A stretch of DNA of 64,000 bases from Phanerochaete sordida. Taxonomy: Eukaryota; Basidiomycota; Agaricomycetes; Polyporales; Phanerochaetaceae. The stretch spans positions 62,001-126,000 of the forward strand of contig BPQB01000008.1 of the NCBI GenBank assembly GCA_019973155.2, read 5' to 3'. Position 1 is the first letter of the stretch. Each line of letters begins with the position of its first letter. The position numbers and the translations under genes were made by a program. This document shows, one piece after another, positions 11,930-23,045 of the stretch. Below the pieces are notes generated by a model. That model searched no databases, was not told where the DNA came from, and worked only from the letters and a program-made list of their open reading frames with translations.

Positions 11930-12262
11930 TCAAGCTTCAAGCTTCAGACCGGATGCGACAGAGATCTCCGTTAGTCGCGCATATATGTAGAGGGAAAGCT
12001 CACCAGAGGTGCTCCTCGAAGCCCATGTCGCTGCGGTGATGTCCTCGAATGTCTGCCACAGAGTCTGGGCCTCGTGAGCCTTCTGCTCAGGTGTCTGAGC
12101 ATCACATCTCAACGACTTCATGCAACAAAGCAGTGAGCACACACACACCTTCTTCGTCACCTCTGCCTCATTTCTGTCCGGCTGCCTCTGCCTCTGCCGA
12201 AATTTCCTCGCCTTCTGCAGATTGGCTATGCTGACCCGCACTTTCTTGCTTCGCGGAGGCAT
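11930..12262 (-). CDS. Small basic unknown protein, copy A
   Basis: Not recognised. It begins MPPRSKKVRVSIANLQKARK and stays Arg/Gln/Lys-rich. A 54-nt intron (gtgtgtgtg...gatgctcag) follows EVTKK. The second exon reads TPEQKAHEAQ, then LWQTFEDITAATWAS. Support for a real exon structure comes from the second copy at 25,499-25,750: both exons are conserved, while the matching intron differs in sequence and carries stops. The C-terminus is uncertain because the two copies diverge after TWAS. Codon differences between copies are mostly synonymous up to DITAA, which suggests past selection on the protein. Confidence 0.55.
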   Translation of the reverse strand: MPPRSKKVRVSIANLQKARKFRQRQRQPDRNEAEVTKKVCVCSLLCCMKSLRCDAQTPEQKAHEAQTLWQTFEDITAATWASRSTSGELSLYIYARLTEISVASGLKLEA

Positions 12263-13234
12263 TATGATCCTAGAACTGGGTGGAGGATGGTTTTAGCACG
12301 GAGGAAAGAGGCAGACGAGCTGCATCGCCTCTCCCACTGGCCAGCGTCGAGACGGTCGGCGCTCGGACGTCATCTGCTGCGGCGTCGGCAGTCGGCAGCG
12401 CGCCTGATGCGCTCTGGCTGATGCGCTCTGGAAGCCAAAAATGGCAGGTCTCTAGGAACCAACACCGCGTGCGATGCGCATGGCTGCAACTTGCAAGCGC
12501 ACACCAGCACTGTGGCGGATTCAGGATCTCGCCTCGACCTGAGAGCATGTCAACGAGACGCTATGAAGAGGGTTCCTTCACCCCCCTTACTGTAAGTTAG
12601 CTTCCTTGTAGCTCCCACGCGGTGTTCATATGACATGTTATTGAACCGAAATCATGACCTTCAGTCAGCGTGCACCCCAGCAGGCTCCTTTTCCCGTTTC
12701 ATAACGATGGCTACAAGTCTCATGTCCGCTGTTGCGGTCCTGAAGGAATGCTCTACGGAAGGAAATGTAGCTACTTTCCACATTGACAGACAAGGCAAGC
12801 GAACGGCCGTGGGAGGAGATGCGTAAATGGGTCGTAGGCCTCCCTTTCGGAAGATCTTCGCGGGGGTACCTTGTCTTGGAGTGCGCAGGGCTGATGTCCC
12901 GTTGGAATCTCCGACAACAGTCGGCATTCCGTCGCTATGGGATATTTGTAGGGGCCATTAGGTGGTCGCATTTCAAAACCATCTCAGAAAAATTCAAGTA
13001 AAAAGTCGTGCACCAGTGCACCTGAGAAATCTGGCGATTCCAGTCTGCCTGACGTCGACATGACGGTCGAAAAGACGAGCCGTTGTGGCGTTTATCTGTA
13101 CAACAGGCGCCTAGATTAGATTACGCTGATCGAGTCAATGTTCCCGCGATGGTTGTGACCGAAAAATCGACCACCACCACCACTCCTCCCCCTCCCTTCT
13201 CGACGCCTTCTGTTCTACGCTGTAGATTGCAGAG
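12263..13234. other. Divergent intergenic region upstream of WRS1
   Basis: No gene is seen. Short frames on both strands lack motifs. The right end, rich in cctccc and accacc, is the WRS1 leader. Confidence 0.4.
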
Positions 13235-14971
13235 ATGTCAGCTGTGTCTGAAGTAACTGACGGCGTTGCCAACGTATCGCTCAGCGGGTGCGCATGGCCT
13301 CGGGCACCGTCTCCCGATGTGCTTTCCTGATCCCTGGTCCAGAAACGCAGCGGAAGCACACGCCACGTCGTCCGCCACGCCTGCGGTCAAGCCCGCCCCC
13401 GCCGACGCGCACGCGCAGGTCGTTACGCCCTGGGATGTGCAGGGCGGCGTCTCCGCGGACGGCCAGCAGCTCGCGATCGACTACGACAAGCTCGTGGAGC
13501 AGTTCGGCACACGCAGGATCGACGAGGCGCTGCTGCAGCGGTTTGAGAAGCTGACAGGGCACAGGCCGCATGTGCTCCTGCGGCGCGGCATGTTCTTCTC
13601 GCACCGGTGAGCAGCCCGCCCTTGCACCGTGCCGTGCCGACGTTGATCGAGCAGCGTCCTGACGCCGTGCTGAACAGCGAATTTGACAAGATCCTCGATC
13701 GCTACGAACAGGGCAAGCCGTTCTTCTTGTACACCGGCCGTGGACCTAGTAGCGACAGCATGCATCTCGGGCACATGATCCCGTTCACCTTCACAAAGTG
13801 CGTGGCTGTGTCATGACATATTACCGCGGAAACTGACCCACACATACCAGATGGTTGCAGGATGTCTTTGACGTGCCCCTTGTCATCCAGCTCACTGGTA
13901 TGCGGCATGTAATCATCTTCATGCCACGGCTCACGGAAGATCAGACGACGAGAAGTTCCTCTTCAAGCATGAGCTGAAGCCTGAACAGACGCATGATTTT
14001 GCGTATCGGAACGCGAAAGACATCATCGCTGTTGGTTTCGACATGAGCAAGACCTTCATCTTCAGCAACTATGATTACATGGGCGGCCCATTCTACCGGA
14101 ACGTCTCGAAAATTTCGCGACAGATCACGATAAATCAGGCCAAGGCAACATTCGGCTTCAACGATTCGTGAGCACCTACGTTTCACGTCACGTGCGCATT
14201 TGACCAGGCCTCCCAGCGACAACATTGGCAAGATCCACTTCGCTGCCATCCAGGCCACGCCGTCGTTCTCGAACTCGTTCCCAAACATCTTCGGCACCAA
14301 GTCCGACATCCCCTGCCTGATCCCGTGTGCCATCGACCAAGACCCGTACTTCCGGCTGACGCGCGACGTCGCCGCGAAGCTGAAGTACCCGAAGCCGACG
14401 CTGATCCACTCCAAGTTCTTCCCGGCGCTGCAGGGCCCGCAGACGAAGATGAGCGCGTCGGACACGAACTCGAGCATCTACATGTCCGACACGCCAAACC
14501 AGATAAAGAACAAGATCAACAAGCACGGGTTCTCTGGCGGGCGCGAGACCGAGGAGGAGCACCGGCGGCTGGGCGGCAACCCGGACGTGGACGTCGCATA
14601 TCAGTACCTTGGGTTCTTCCTCGACGACGACGCGGAGTGGGCGCAACTCGCCGAGGTGCGTGCCTGGCCCCTTCACCACCATGCGCTGCGCGCTGACTCC
14701 GGCGTGCCTTGATTTTTTCGTGTAGGAGTACCGCGCCGGCCGGCTGCTGACTGGCGAGATGAAGAAGAAGTGCATCGAGGTGCTGCAAGGCTTTGTGAAG
14801 ACTTTCCAGGAGGTGCGCCGCGTCTTATCCGCTTGTGGCGCCCTGTGCGTGCGCTGACGGCGTGGCCTTTTGCAGAACAAGGCCAAGGTCACGGACGAGA
14901 TGCTGCACGCGTTTATGGACCCCAACCGGAAGATCGAGCCGCGCCTCGGCCAGGCCAAGGTCGCCGCGTGA
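13235..14971 (+). CDS. WRS1: Cytoplasmic tryptophanyl-tRNA synthetase
   Basis: It charges tRNA-Trp with tryptophan (class I synthetase). The class signature is [15 protein letters not shown] (HIGH motif at HLGH), and the KMSKS loop reads KMSAS after [11 protein letters not shown]. Other family segments are [25 protein letters not shown] and [16 protein letters not shown]. The exons join in frame: 13235-13287 ([17 protein letters not shown]), 13343-13606, 13678 to about 13799, and so on. The end reads [19 protein letters not shown] Ser/Ala-rich N-terminal extension precedes VTPWDVQG. No frameshift or missing catalytic residue was seen. Confidence 0.95.
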
Positions 14972-16974
14972 GGGTGCGCGTGCCGTACGACAAACCCAAT
15001 TGTATACCAGTGCCCATGTAGACTAGGTACATGATCCTGCGCAGCGCTGACGCAGCGCACGCAGAGTGCTATTCCTGCGTACCGTTTCGACATCGGCGGA
15101 CACAGCGCCTCGGGCCACCGTCGAAGTGTTGCATCTCCACCGGCCTACCCGCGAGACAAAGCGTCGCGGAAGCAGGCCGGGATGCCCTGGGGCTTCCCAG
15201 GTGTGTGGCCGCGCTCTGACATCAGTGGCTGCGTCGGTCCCCGCGCAGGCGGTGCCGCGACTGCTAGGCGGGACCTTCATCGCTACGCACGCGCAGCTCG
15301 GGAGTCTGGGCGGTCCGGGCTGCAAGTTGGTCTCTCTCCTCAGCCGTATGGAAGTTGGTGAGAACCGAAGCGCGCTTGCGATCTGCCTCGGAACCTTCGT
15401 ACCTGCGCAGAAGCACCAGATTGCACCCCCGAATGCGCGTCGAAGGGCCCGCTGTGCCGTCGGTCCGCACTGTGCGCTGCTAACACACGTACGAACGGGG
15501 AACAAGGCACCGCCAGGGCTGCCCGTCCGAGATGCGCGTACCCTCGGTGCGGTCTTCCCTCTTCGTTTAAGAGTTGCATTGGCAGTAGGCTTGCCTGTCC
15601 GATTGGCTCGCCCTAGTGGCGTCGCGGGGCTCTGCCCTGATGCCGGCGCCAGCGGTGCACGGCGCGCGCCCCGCCAGCGGCCGCACATCCCCCAGAATCA
15701 GCCGAAGGCCGACTCTGCGCGGGCCCAGGACCCGGGCGCAGCGGGCAGCGCACGCGCTCGCGGTGTGTTTCGACGCCGCCTGGCGAAGGTGTGCGAGAGC
15801 CTCGGTGTTTCTGTCATGCCCGGCGGCTGTCCTACGGGGTGTCGCTCGCAGCAGGCGCGCCCACGCGCCCGTACGAGCCGAGACTGTCGCAGGCGCAGAT
15901 CGCTTGCGAAGGCCACATTTGGGCGAGGGCCCTCCATGTGGGGCGGCCGCTGCAGCGTGCGCCCGAGGGCATCGACAAGAAGCACCGGAAACGGAGCGCG
16001 GGGCGCGTGCAGAGGCGACGAGCGTGGCAGATGACAAGAGGGGTGAGAGGCGACGCGTGCGATTCATGCAGGTCGGGTGTTGTGAAGGCTGACGGGTGTG
16101 CCGGGGGAGAATGCAAGGTTCCTGGCAGGAGCCCTGGTGCGCCTGAAAGCGAGTGTTCGTTTACACTTGCCCGATTGAGACGGTGGGTCCTTGGAGCGGC
16201 GGGCGTTATGCGTGGGAGCCGGCGCGGTAGAACAAGGATCAAAGCACGACGACGACAATGCAGCGCGCTGCGCACCCCGCGCAGCCTTGTGCGCCGCACA
16301 ATGTCCCAGCGAGCGAAGCCTGCGGAGGCACAAGGTCCGCGCGCCCGGCCTGGGGCACGTGCACAGCCGCGGGCGGGACGTGGATACCCGCGCAGGGCGC
16401 ATCAGTGTCCGGGTGGGCCGCGTGCGACGGTCGGGCACCCCCAGGCGGTGTCGGGACCCGGGCGCGCGTGTCTGAGACCCGTTCGTCGCTGTGCGCCGCT
16501 TGCTGGCGTCGCGCGGGGCTGGGACGAGAGTCGCGATGAAGCAAGTCGGAGGCGCCCTCGCCACGGGAGGGGACACTGCTGATGGGTGTCGCAGACTCGT
16601 TTCGGATGGCCCGTTGTTCTTCGACACGCGGAGGTTCCATGGCCTGTTTCTGCATTCCGCGGGCTGGCGGCCGCGTGCTGTACAGAAGCTGCACGGTAAC
16701 CGTAAGTTTCCCCTCTTATTGTTGCTCCGGCGACTCCTCGTTTGGTATGCGTTGTACTTTTCGTCGGTCCCTCCGCCTGCCGAATCCGGACAAGGTCCCT
16801 GGAAGCCTGAGGCACACGCGAGGTCGCATCTTATAAACTGAGAAGATACGCCCGCTAAGCCTTCGCCTTTCGCTTTCTGTCCGCCCAGCCTCTAGTGGCA
16901 CGGCCGTCCTTCCATTAATACCGTTTTCGACATTTCTTCGCCTCTTCGATCCACTGTTGACGGTGGCCCCCGCC
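14972..16974. other. GC-rich 2-kb region without recognised gene
   Basis: Long open frames occur on both strands (for example 15066-16034 +, 16402-16815 -, 16064-16627 -). They overlap each other, are Arg/Ala/Pro-rich and have no motif. This is expected of GC-rich noncoding DNA, where stop codons are rare. The last 100 bases are the promoter and leader of the next gene. Confidence 0.5.
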
Positions 16975-17844
16975 ATGCCGCATGCCTACATCCAGCTAGT
17001 AAGTTTATCCGATATTTAGCACAGTTTTAAAGCTCACCGGCTGCGCAACTAGGACCCACCGTCCACGCCCTCGAGCACAGACAGCTCAGACAGCTTGAAC
17101 CTGCTCGAGCACGCAAACGGGTCCCACAGGGTCAAATACCGCGGAGCAGGGCCGCTGTCGCCCCATGACTTTATCCTCGAGACCGGCCGGCAGAACGTTG
17201 ACGTGTCGCTGGTTCTGCCCCACTTCCGGGCACGCAATCAGCCGCTCGACCACCGGCTGAGCATGCTCGTGGCGAACGGCGGGCTGGATCCTATCAAAGT
17301 CAAAGTGGTAAGCATCCAATGGCATCCCTCGGAGCGAGGCTGACACCGCGTGCAGTGCAGAAACTTCACGACCGCACGCTCGACGCGGTTCCACCTCGAG
17401 GTCTACGCGGCGTCGAGCGCAGACATCACGGTGTGGCTGCCGTCCGACTTCAAGGGGCACATCCACCGCTCGGCGCACAGCAAGCGCGTGCGCTTCTCGG
17501 CCGGCTTCACGAACCGCATCATGCACAACGTGCAGCTCACGCAGTCGCGCCGGCCGTCGCTCGTCACCGCGGGCGCGGGCCCCGACGAGCCGTACTCGGA
17601 CATCTACATCAGCCACCCCGAGCCCGGCTACGCCGAGGACAAGTGGTACGGCGGCGTCGTCGAGGAGGACGAGGTCGTCGTGCACACCGCTGGGCACGTC
17701 ACGTTCCGCATGTGGGACATCGACCGCGGCGAGCCCGAGGTGCGCGCGAGGGAGGCGTGCAAACGCATGTTCGGCTTCGGCTGGTGCGCAAAGCGCACGC
17801 CAGAGGTCGCAATCGACTGGGACTTCTTGATCGAGGACCAGTAG
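16975..17844 (+). CDS. DUF7330-like basidiomycete protein
   Basis: Three exons fit: 16975 to about 17001 (MPHAYIQL, donor gtaagt), about 17053-17307, and 17356-17844. The product has about 255 residues. The core is predicted to be mostly beta strand: DFILETGRQNVDVSLVLPHF, RFHLEVYAASSADITVWLPS, DFKGHIH. It resembles the DUF7330 family that is widespread in agaricomycetes, where a leading strand pair is followed by a PSDFKG-type block. The C-terminus is acidic with a Trp/Phe-rich tail (FGFGWCAKRTPEVAIDWDFL). The function is unknown. No signal peptide or membrane segment is visible. Confidence 0.7.
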
Positions 17845-18615
17845 TCCTCATCCCCATTTCGCCCTCTCTGTTCCCGTCGGTTCCTCTGGATTTGCTGTCG
17901 TCGTGCTGTCGTGCTGTCCCTGTCATCCTGCATTCTTCCCATATACCTCCTGCAATTCTGTATCACTGACAATCGCCCATAGAACCCTCTGACCCGTTAT
18001 TTCGCATTTTACTTACCTGCGCATGTAGCCTTAGCACTATTCGTCATGTACACTGGACCTGGACCACACTATGTTATCGTACTGTCATTATGCCACGCAT
18101 ATATGCACCATTCACTTACGTGTATCACGATAATGCCTATTTCTTGAGTCACCGCAGTGTCCTCAGTGATGGTGGTGAATCAAAACGTTGCCACCTTGGG
18201 AGGTGTGCGCGTCAATTTCCACGAATATAATCGCGAATATATTTGGGCGAGGGAACCCGGTTCGCGCACATCCACGCAGAACATCCAAAGTAATCATCCA
18301 CAGCGTCGCAGGCGAAATCTGCCTACAGTCGCAGCGTACAGGCAGCGACTGGCTAGCCGGAGAATCAAACATGCGTGCCTACTCAGGCGCTGCATAGAAC
18401 AACAGCATAGCATTCGAAAGCGATCTGGACATTAGCTATTAGCTACATAACATGCGCATGGGTAACATGGATAGACGGTGTATACAGCACGGGCATGCGC
18501 GAACGGGACCGGATGGTGTGATAGCAGTGCGATGCGTGCAGAAATGGGGCGACAATGGTAGATGGGCAGGAAGATGATGGCCCAGAGCAGATGAGGCGGT
18601 CTTGGGGTCAGGCTT
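17845..18615. other. Convergent intergenic region
   Basis: This lies between two convergent gene ends and presumably holds both 3' UTRs. No gene is seen. Confidence 0.5.
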
Positions 18616-20504
18616 TTAGGCTGCGCCGAGCTTCTCCTTCTTCCACGCGACGAACTCGTCGATCATCGTCGGCCACGCCTGTGCATACGACTGGTCAGAC
18701 AGAAGAATTAGCGATTGCAGTTTCGCCACGTACGCCATCGGCGTCGTAGCCCTCCAGGGTCGGTTTGACTGTGCGACAGAACTCAAGCATCTAGGCGAAA
18801 AGGGTCAACGACACTGACGTGCAGCCTAGCAATCACGCGCCGCACCATCTGCCACAAGTCCTTGTTGACGCCCTTGTACGTGCCCTTCTCCTATCAATCA
18901 AAGTGAAAAAGAAGGGTCAGGAGACCACAAGGCCAAAATGCAAGACGACGCCACAAACCGCTATGAACGCGAGAATCTCATCCACGATAGGGTATTGTGG
19001 GGCCAGGAGAACAGACCACAGCGCGGTGCCGGTCTGTGTAGGAGGCGTGAGCTGTGTCTCTGGTGAGTGAATGGGGCTACACCCACTTCAATGTCAATGA
19101 GTCGCGCTTGTCTGCCGGACGTGAGATGAGAAGGCGTCCGAATTTCAATAGGCATCACACTCACGGCGGCTTTGCGAGATTGAAGCAGAACACGTAGAGC
19201 TCGCCGAATGTCTTTCGCCGGTCCTTCGCAGCCTCATGATAGCGCGAGCGGTTGTACGGCTCCGATGCCGCCTTCTTCGCTTTCGTGGGGCTTGCGTGCG
19301 TGGGCTTCGGCGCAGCCTTGTTCGCGAGCAGCAGGTCGTCGAAGTCGCTTAGGGCGAGTGCCAGAGCAGCGGAACTTCCTATCCTGCGATGGCGACGTCC
19401 AGTGGCGCACTGCGGTCAACAAGGGGCGGGACGTACTGCAGCTCTGCCATGCCCGTCTCCCACTCTGCCTTCGATATCTTCGCCATCTCTGCCGCCTTCA
19501 GGAGCCACGCCAGGATCAAGGGCTTCGCGCCTTCGAGGGGGATGTCTGCGTCGTTACATAGCCTCTCGAAGCCTTCGGGCCCGATCGTCGACGGATCCTC
19601 TGGGTCTGCGTAGGCCGTGAAGAGGGCAGTCGCGCGGGCGGGCGTATAGGGCTCGAGGTCAGCGTTCGCAGACGACGTGCTCTTCGTGCTCTTCGCCTTC
19701 ACGGATGCCGAGTCGATGGACGCGCCGCTGCTCGCGTTCTCGTTAGCAATCGGTCGTGGAGGGGGCTCATCGCCACTGTGGGATGCAGTGCGCGTCGTGC
19801 AGCACAGCAGGCTCGCCAGTCTCATGGGCGGCGGGAAGAGAGAGGGAGGGAGGCGGCAGGGAGGCAGTGGCGCCGGCCTTGTTTCCGGACGCGCAGCAAC
19901 GACGGTGGGGGCAGCGTAGGGCCTGGGCGGTGTGCGCCAGCGCAGGCGGTGCACGGGCCTGGGAGAGGTCGTGAGGGCGAAGGAAGACTCACTTTGGGTT
20001 CGTGATAACGCCTGCCGCAGCTGCCTGGGCAAATGTAATTCAGCCCGACCCCTGGCCGTGTTCACGCGCGTCAGGGCGCTTACCTCAGCGACTCTGGGGA
20101 AGATAGCTAGGGTTAGGGTCTGCATGCGAAGTCGGGGCAGCGGGCTGCACGCACGCAGGCTGGTTGCTCTTGCTCTTCGAAGAGCTTGATTTCGTAGATT
20201 TTGAAGTCTTTGCAGAGGCTTTCTTGGCCTTCTTGGCCGGTGGATCCTGAGTTGACCCTAGTGTACAGCATACACGAACAGAACTGTCTCAAGAACGCAC
20301 CTCAAGGACGGCTACATCTTCGACGGACATGCCAGCAGTGGAATTGGTTTCGGCGTCGTCCTCGACAGCTTTATTACGCGTCGAACTACGCGTAGGCTTG
20401 CTGGCAGCCTTGGCAGCTGTTTCTTCTACTCTCTTGCGCTGGACCACCGCACTTCAGCGATATGAAAGGTGCCTACCCGCAGGCCAACATACCTTCGGAG
20501 CCAT
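18616..20504 (-). CDS. DCN1-like cullin neddylation factor
   Basis: The potentiating-neddylation (PONY/Cullin-binding) domain is clear. It reads ALFTAYADPEDPSTIGPEGF, LILAWLLKAAEMAKISKAEW, ELYVFCFNLAK, IETATALWSVLLAPQYPIVD, and a DADG-WPTMIDEFVAW block ending KKEKLGAA. DCN1 proteins stimulate Nedd8 transfer to cullins. The start at 20504 (MAPK, then donor gtatgt) leads into a Lys/Ser/Thr-rich segment (PPAKKAKKASAKTSKSTKSS) that looks like a nuclear signal. There is no UBA domain, unlike yeast Dcn1. Multiple short introns split the gene. It diverges from CIA2 across a 415-bp shared promoter. Confidence 0.85.
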
Positions 20505-20919
20505 GTTTTGGTCTAGGCGAGGATGACAAGAAGATGGAGAGACGCGTCGTTAATGGGTGTTGGAAGGAAGGAGGAGGCGGCCCCAGACGCCCCAGACGCT
20601 CGTAATTTGTGGCCGTGACGGAGTCGTGACAGGCGGCGATGTCCGTAGCCATAGAAAATGCTAGCTATTGCATTGCAGATTGTTTGGAACGAATATATGC
20701 AGCAGGTTGTGAGAAAGACAGAAAGGACTGCTCTCACAGGCAGAAAGGCGTGAATGAGAAAGGTTCACGCGCACGCTCGAACGCCACCCTATTCTGGCTT
20801 ACGCGGTGTAGCCCAGTCAGACTATTTCGCGAGCGCCTGAATAATAATCGCACCTTGACTCTGTCCTCCATCCTCCTTCGAGTACCTTTCTACCTTTCGT
20901 GCACCCGACAACTTACGCC
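20505..20919. promoter_or_regulatory. Shared divergent promoter, DCN1-like and CIA2
   Basis: This 415-bp interval lies between two divergently transcribed start codons (20504 - and 20920 +). The right half is C/T-rich just before the CIA2 ATG. No recognisable binding site was identified. Confidence 0.5.
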
Positions 20920-21610
20920 ATGAGCATGGAATCATTTAACCCAAACCCGACTGTCTTTGCAACTGCCAAGGCCCCGCGCGCCACGCAATTCGCCAAGCCA
21001 CACTCGCTTTGGCTGGAGGACGATAACACCGACAGCGAGCGCGAGGAGGAGGACGAGTCCAACGACGCAGAGCCAATAGACCAGGACGAGATCTTTGGTA
21101 CGTGCCTGGCTCTCTGTCGCGAACCAGGCTAACATTGAGGTAGAACTCATCAGGTCGATATCCGACCCGGAGCACAGGAGTATGAGCCTCGAACAGCTCG
21201 CCGTCGTCTCTGCACCGCAAATCATCTTCGACTCCAAGTCCCCCGATCGAATCACTGTGGAATTTACACCCACAGTTCCGCACTGCGGCATGAGCACATT
21301 CATCGGTGTGTACAGTCAATGTCTGCATCGTCCGGCTTCTGGCTTACCTTGACTCTAGGTCTTTCTATCCGCGTACGGCTGCTGCGAAGCTTGCCAGACC
21401 GGTACAAGATTGACATCAGGGTCAAGCCAGGCTCGCATCAAAGCGAGCATGCCCGTACGCCACTTCCTGCTTGACGTCTGGCTTGCTGCTGACATTGCAC
21501 CAGTGAACAAGCAACTGAACGACAAGGAACGTGTTGCCGCCGCGCTCGAGAATCCTGCCCTGCTAGAAGTCCTCGAGCAGTGTCTCTCGACTGCTACACG
21601 AAGCGCATAA
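20920..21610 (+). CDS. CIA2: MIP18/CIA2 family, cytosolic Fe-S targeting factor
   Basis: The spliced protein begins [14 protein letters not shown] and continues into an acidic stretch ([15 protein letters not shown]). The MIP18 (DUF59) core follows: [20 protein letters not shown], then [39 protein letters not shown] and [17 protein letters not shown]. The conserved Cys in PHCGM is the family's reactive cysteine. CIA2 with CIA1 and MMS19 delivers Fe-S clusters to DNA polymerases and helicases. Introns fall after DEIF, after TFIG and after SEHA, all in frame. Its length of about 175 residues is normal. Confidence 0.92.
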
Positions 21611-21892
21611 GAAGCGCGATGTGTATGCTAGAGTTGATTGGAGGCTATTGGGATGTATTTGTAAGCCTTGTACACGATTTACCTGTATAATCACGCTTGG
21701 TATCCAGCGCAGTCGTTGTGATGCATACTACGACGTCCAAGTAGCAGTCTGGTGAAAACACTAGTGACTGTTCCGCTGATGTGGAGCCTTTGGTGTTGAC
21801 AGACCATATGAATGCTCAACGTTAACGTTCAGCATGAACGTGTGACCGCGACGAATCAGCGCGTCGACGCCACACGCAGCATCGGACGAGTC
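21611..21892. other. CIA2 downstream region
   Basis: This is the CIA2 3' UTR, followed by unassigned sequence up to the duplication boundary. Confidence 0.4.
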
Positions 21893-22290
21893 GCGTCGGA
21901 AGGACAGCGCAGGTCCGTCGAGCAGCTGTAGACCGTAATGAAGCGATGGGACGAGGCGGAGGAGAAGAGGAGGAACACGGGGAAGAAGGTGGACGCCCTG
22001 GCAAAGGATATCGGCTCCTAAGGATATGAGGTGCGTTTCCTTTTCTGATGACCATTTGAGCAATCACATATAAATCGTGCGTAGTGCGTAGAAAGAGCAC
22101 AACTCGACCTCCGCAAAACTCGTCCAGGTTGTGAGAGCTGGGACAAGAATGCATCTCACGGTCCCAAATAGCTTACCATCTCTGCGTTCAGAGTCATCGT
22201 CGCCTAACTCGCCTGAAAATGGCAGAGGCAGCTCGCAACAGCGGCTCACAGTAAGCCATGAGGGGGTGTTCACTAATGATCTAGAAGTGT
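21893..22290 (+). pseudogene. RAD18 3'-end relic
   Basis: Translation gives ASEGQRRSVEQL, then a TAG, then VMKRWDEAEEKRR and KKVDALAKDIGS followed by TAA. This matches ASEGQRKSVKQL ... MKRWDEAEEKRK ... KKVDAKDIDS of the intact RAD18. The intron and parts of the last exon (KLVQ-like, SSQQ) can still be traced up to about 22,290. With in-frame stops and no RING, UBZ or SAP, it cannot be functional. Confidence 0.85.
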
Positions 22291-22632
22291 ACGCGTGCAT
22301 CTGCCGCGGTATGGATTTTTTTACTTCGATTATCCGATGATTGCGCGCTGGGCATCTCGAGCAGCGTTCTGTGGGAGCCATCAGGGGCGGCGATAGGCGT
22401 CGGGCCTTCAGGACCCTTTCCATCTGAGAAACCTCCACAGCATAAACCTTGTTTCTACTGGACTTTAGCCTTCCATGCATGTGAGAGCCGCTTGTACTAT
22501 CGCTAAAATCAGCGGTGAGACGATGACCTGTGAACTGTGAGCCAGAGACCCTCTGTACTCCAGCCTAGCTGACATACCGCGTATATAGATATCACTGGCG
22601 AGCTGCGGCAGCGTACGGGACATTTTCTACTA

Positions 22633-22645
22633 CCCCCCCCCCCCC
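22633..22645 (+). repeat. Poly-C run, 13 bases
   Basis: Thirteen consecutive C residues lie about 30 bases before the ATG at 22,678 that corresponds to the upstream HET start. Copy A has no such run at the matching place. Confidence 0.8.
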
Positions 22646-23045
22646 AACACACATTTCCTGAACTCGCACACTGCAGCATGTCTTCCGCTGGGAGTCACGT
22701 GTTAGACGTCGGCCCCTCTGTGCCTCATCAGGATGGCCCCCAGGATATCTGTCAGTGGGGTCTGAAGTCCTGATATTCGTCAGACCTGATGTCGCTTTCT
22801 CTGGCAGTACAATGGTACTATCACAGGGCTCTCAGACAGGACAACGATGCAAACAGCGACGAGGATGCGTCAAACAATGGGCAGGCGAGTCTATGCCTTC
22901 CACCCCATTCCGCAGGCCCGTTGACAACTTCCGTAGCCTGCCCCGAGAAGTGACGACATGCGCTTTGGTTGGAGCTGGCTTTTAATGCGCACCGTAAGAG
23001 CATACAACACTTGCGCTCGCGGTTTCTCATTTTCATTCGCAGAAC

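Larger units (their letters stand above)
11494..12262 (-). repeat. Inverted segmental duplication, block 2, left arm
   Basis: This arm holds the small unknown gene and the hsp20 relic. It matches 25,499 to about 26,040 in reverse orientation, including the noncoding stretch between them (tatatcatatgg...gtactaat against tatatcacatag...gtactaat). Relative to block 1 its position differs between the two sides. Confidence 0.75.
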
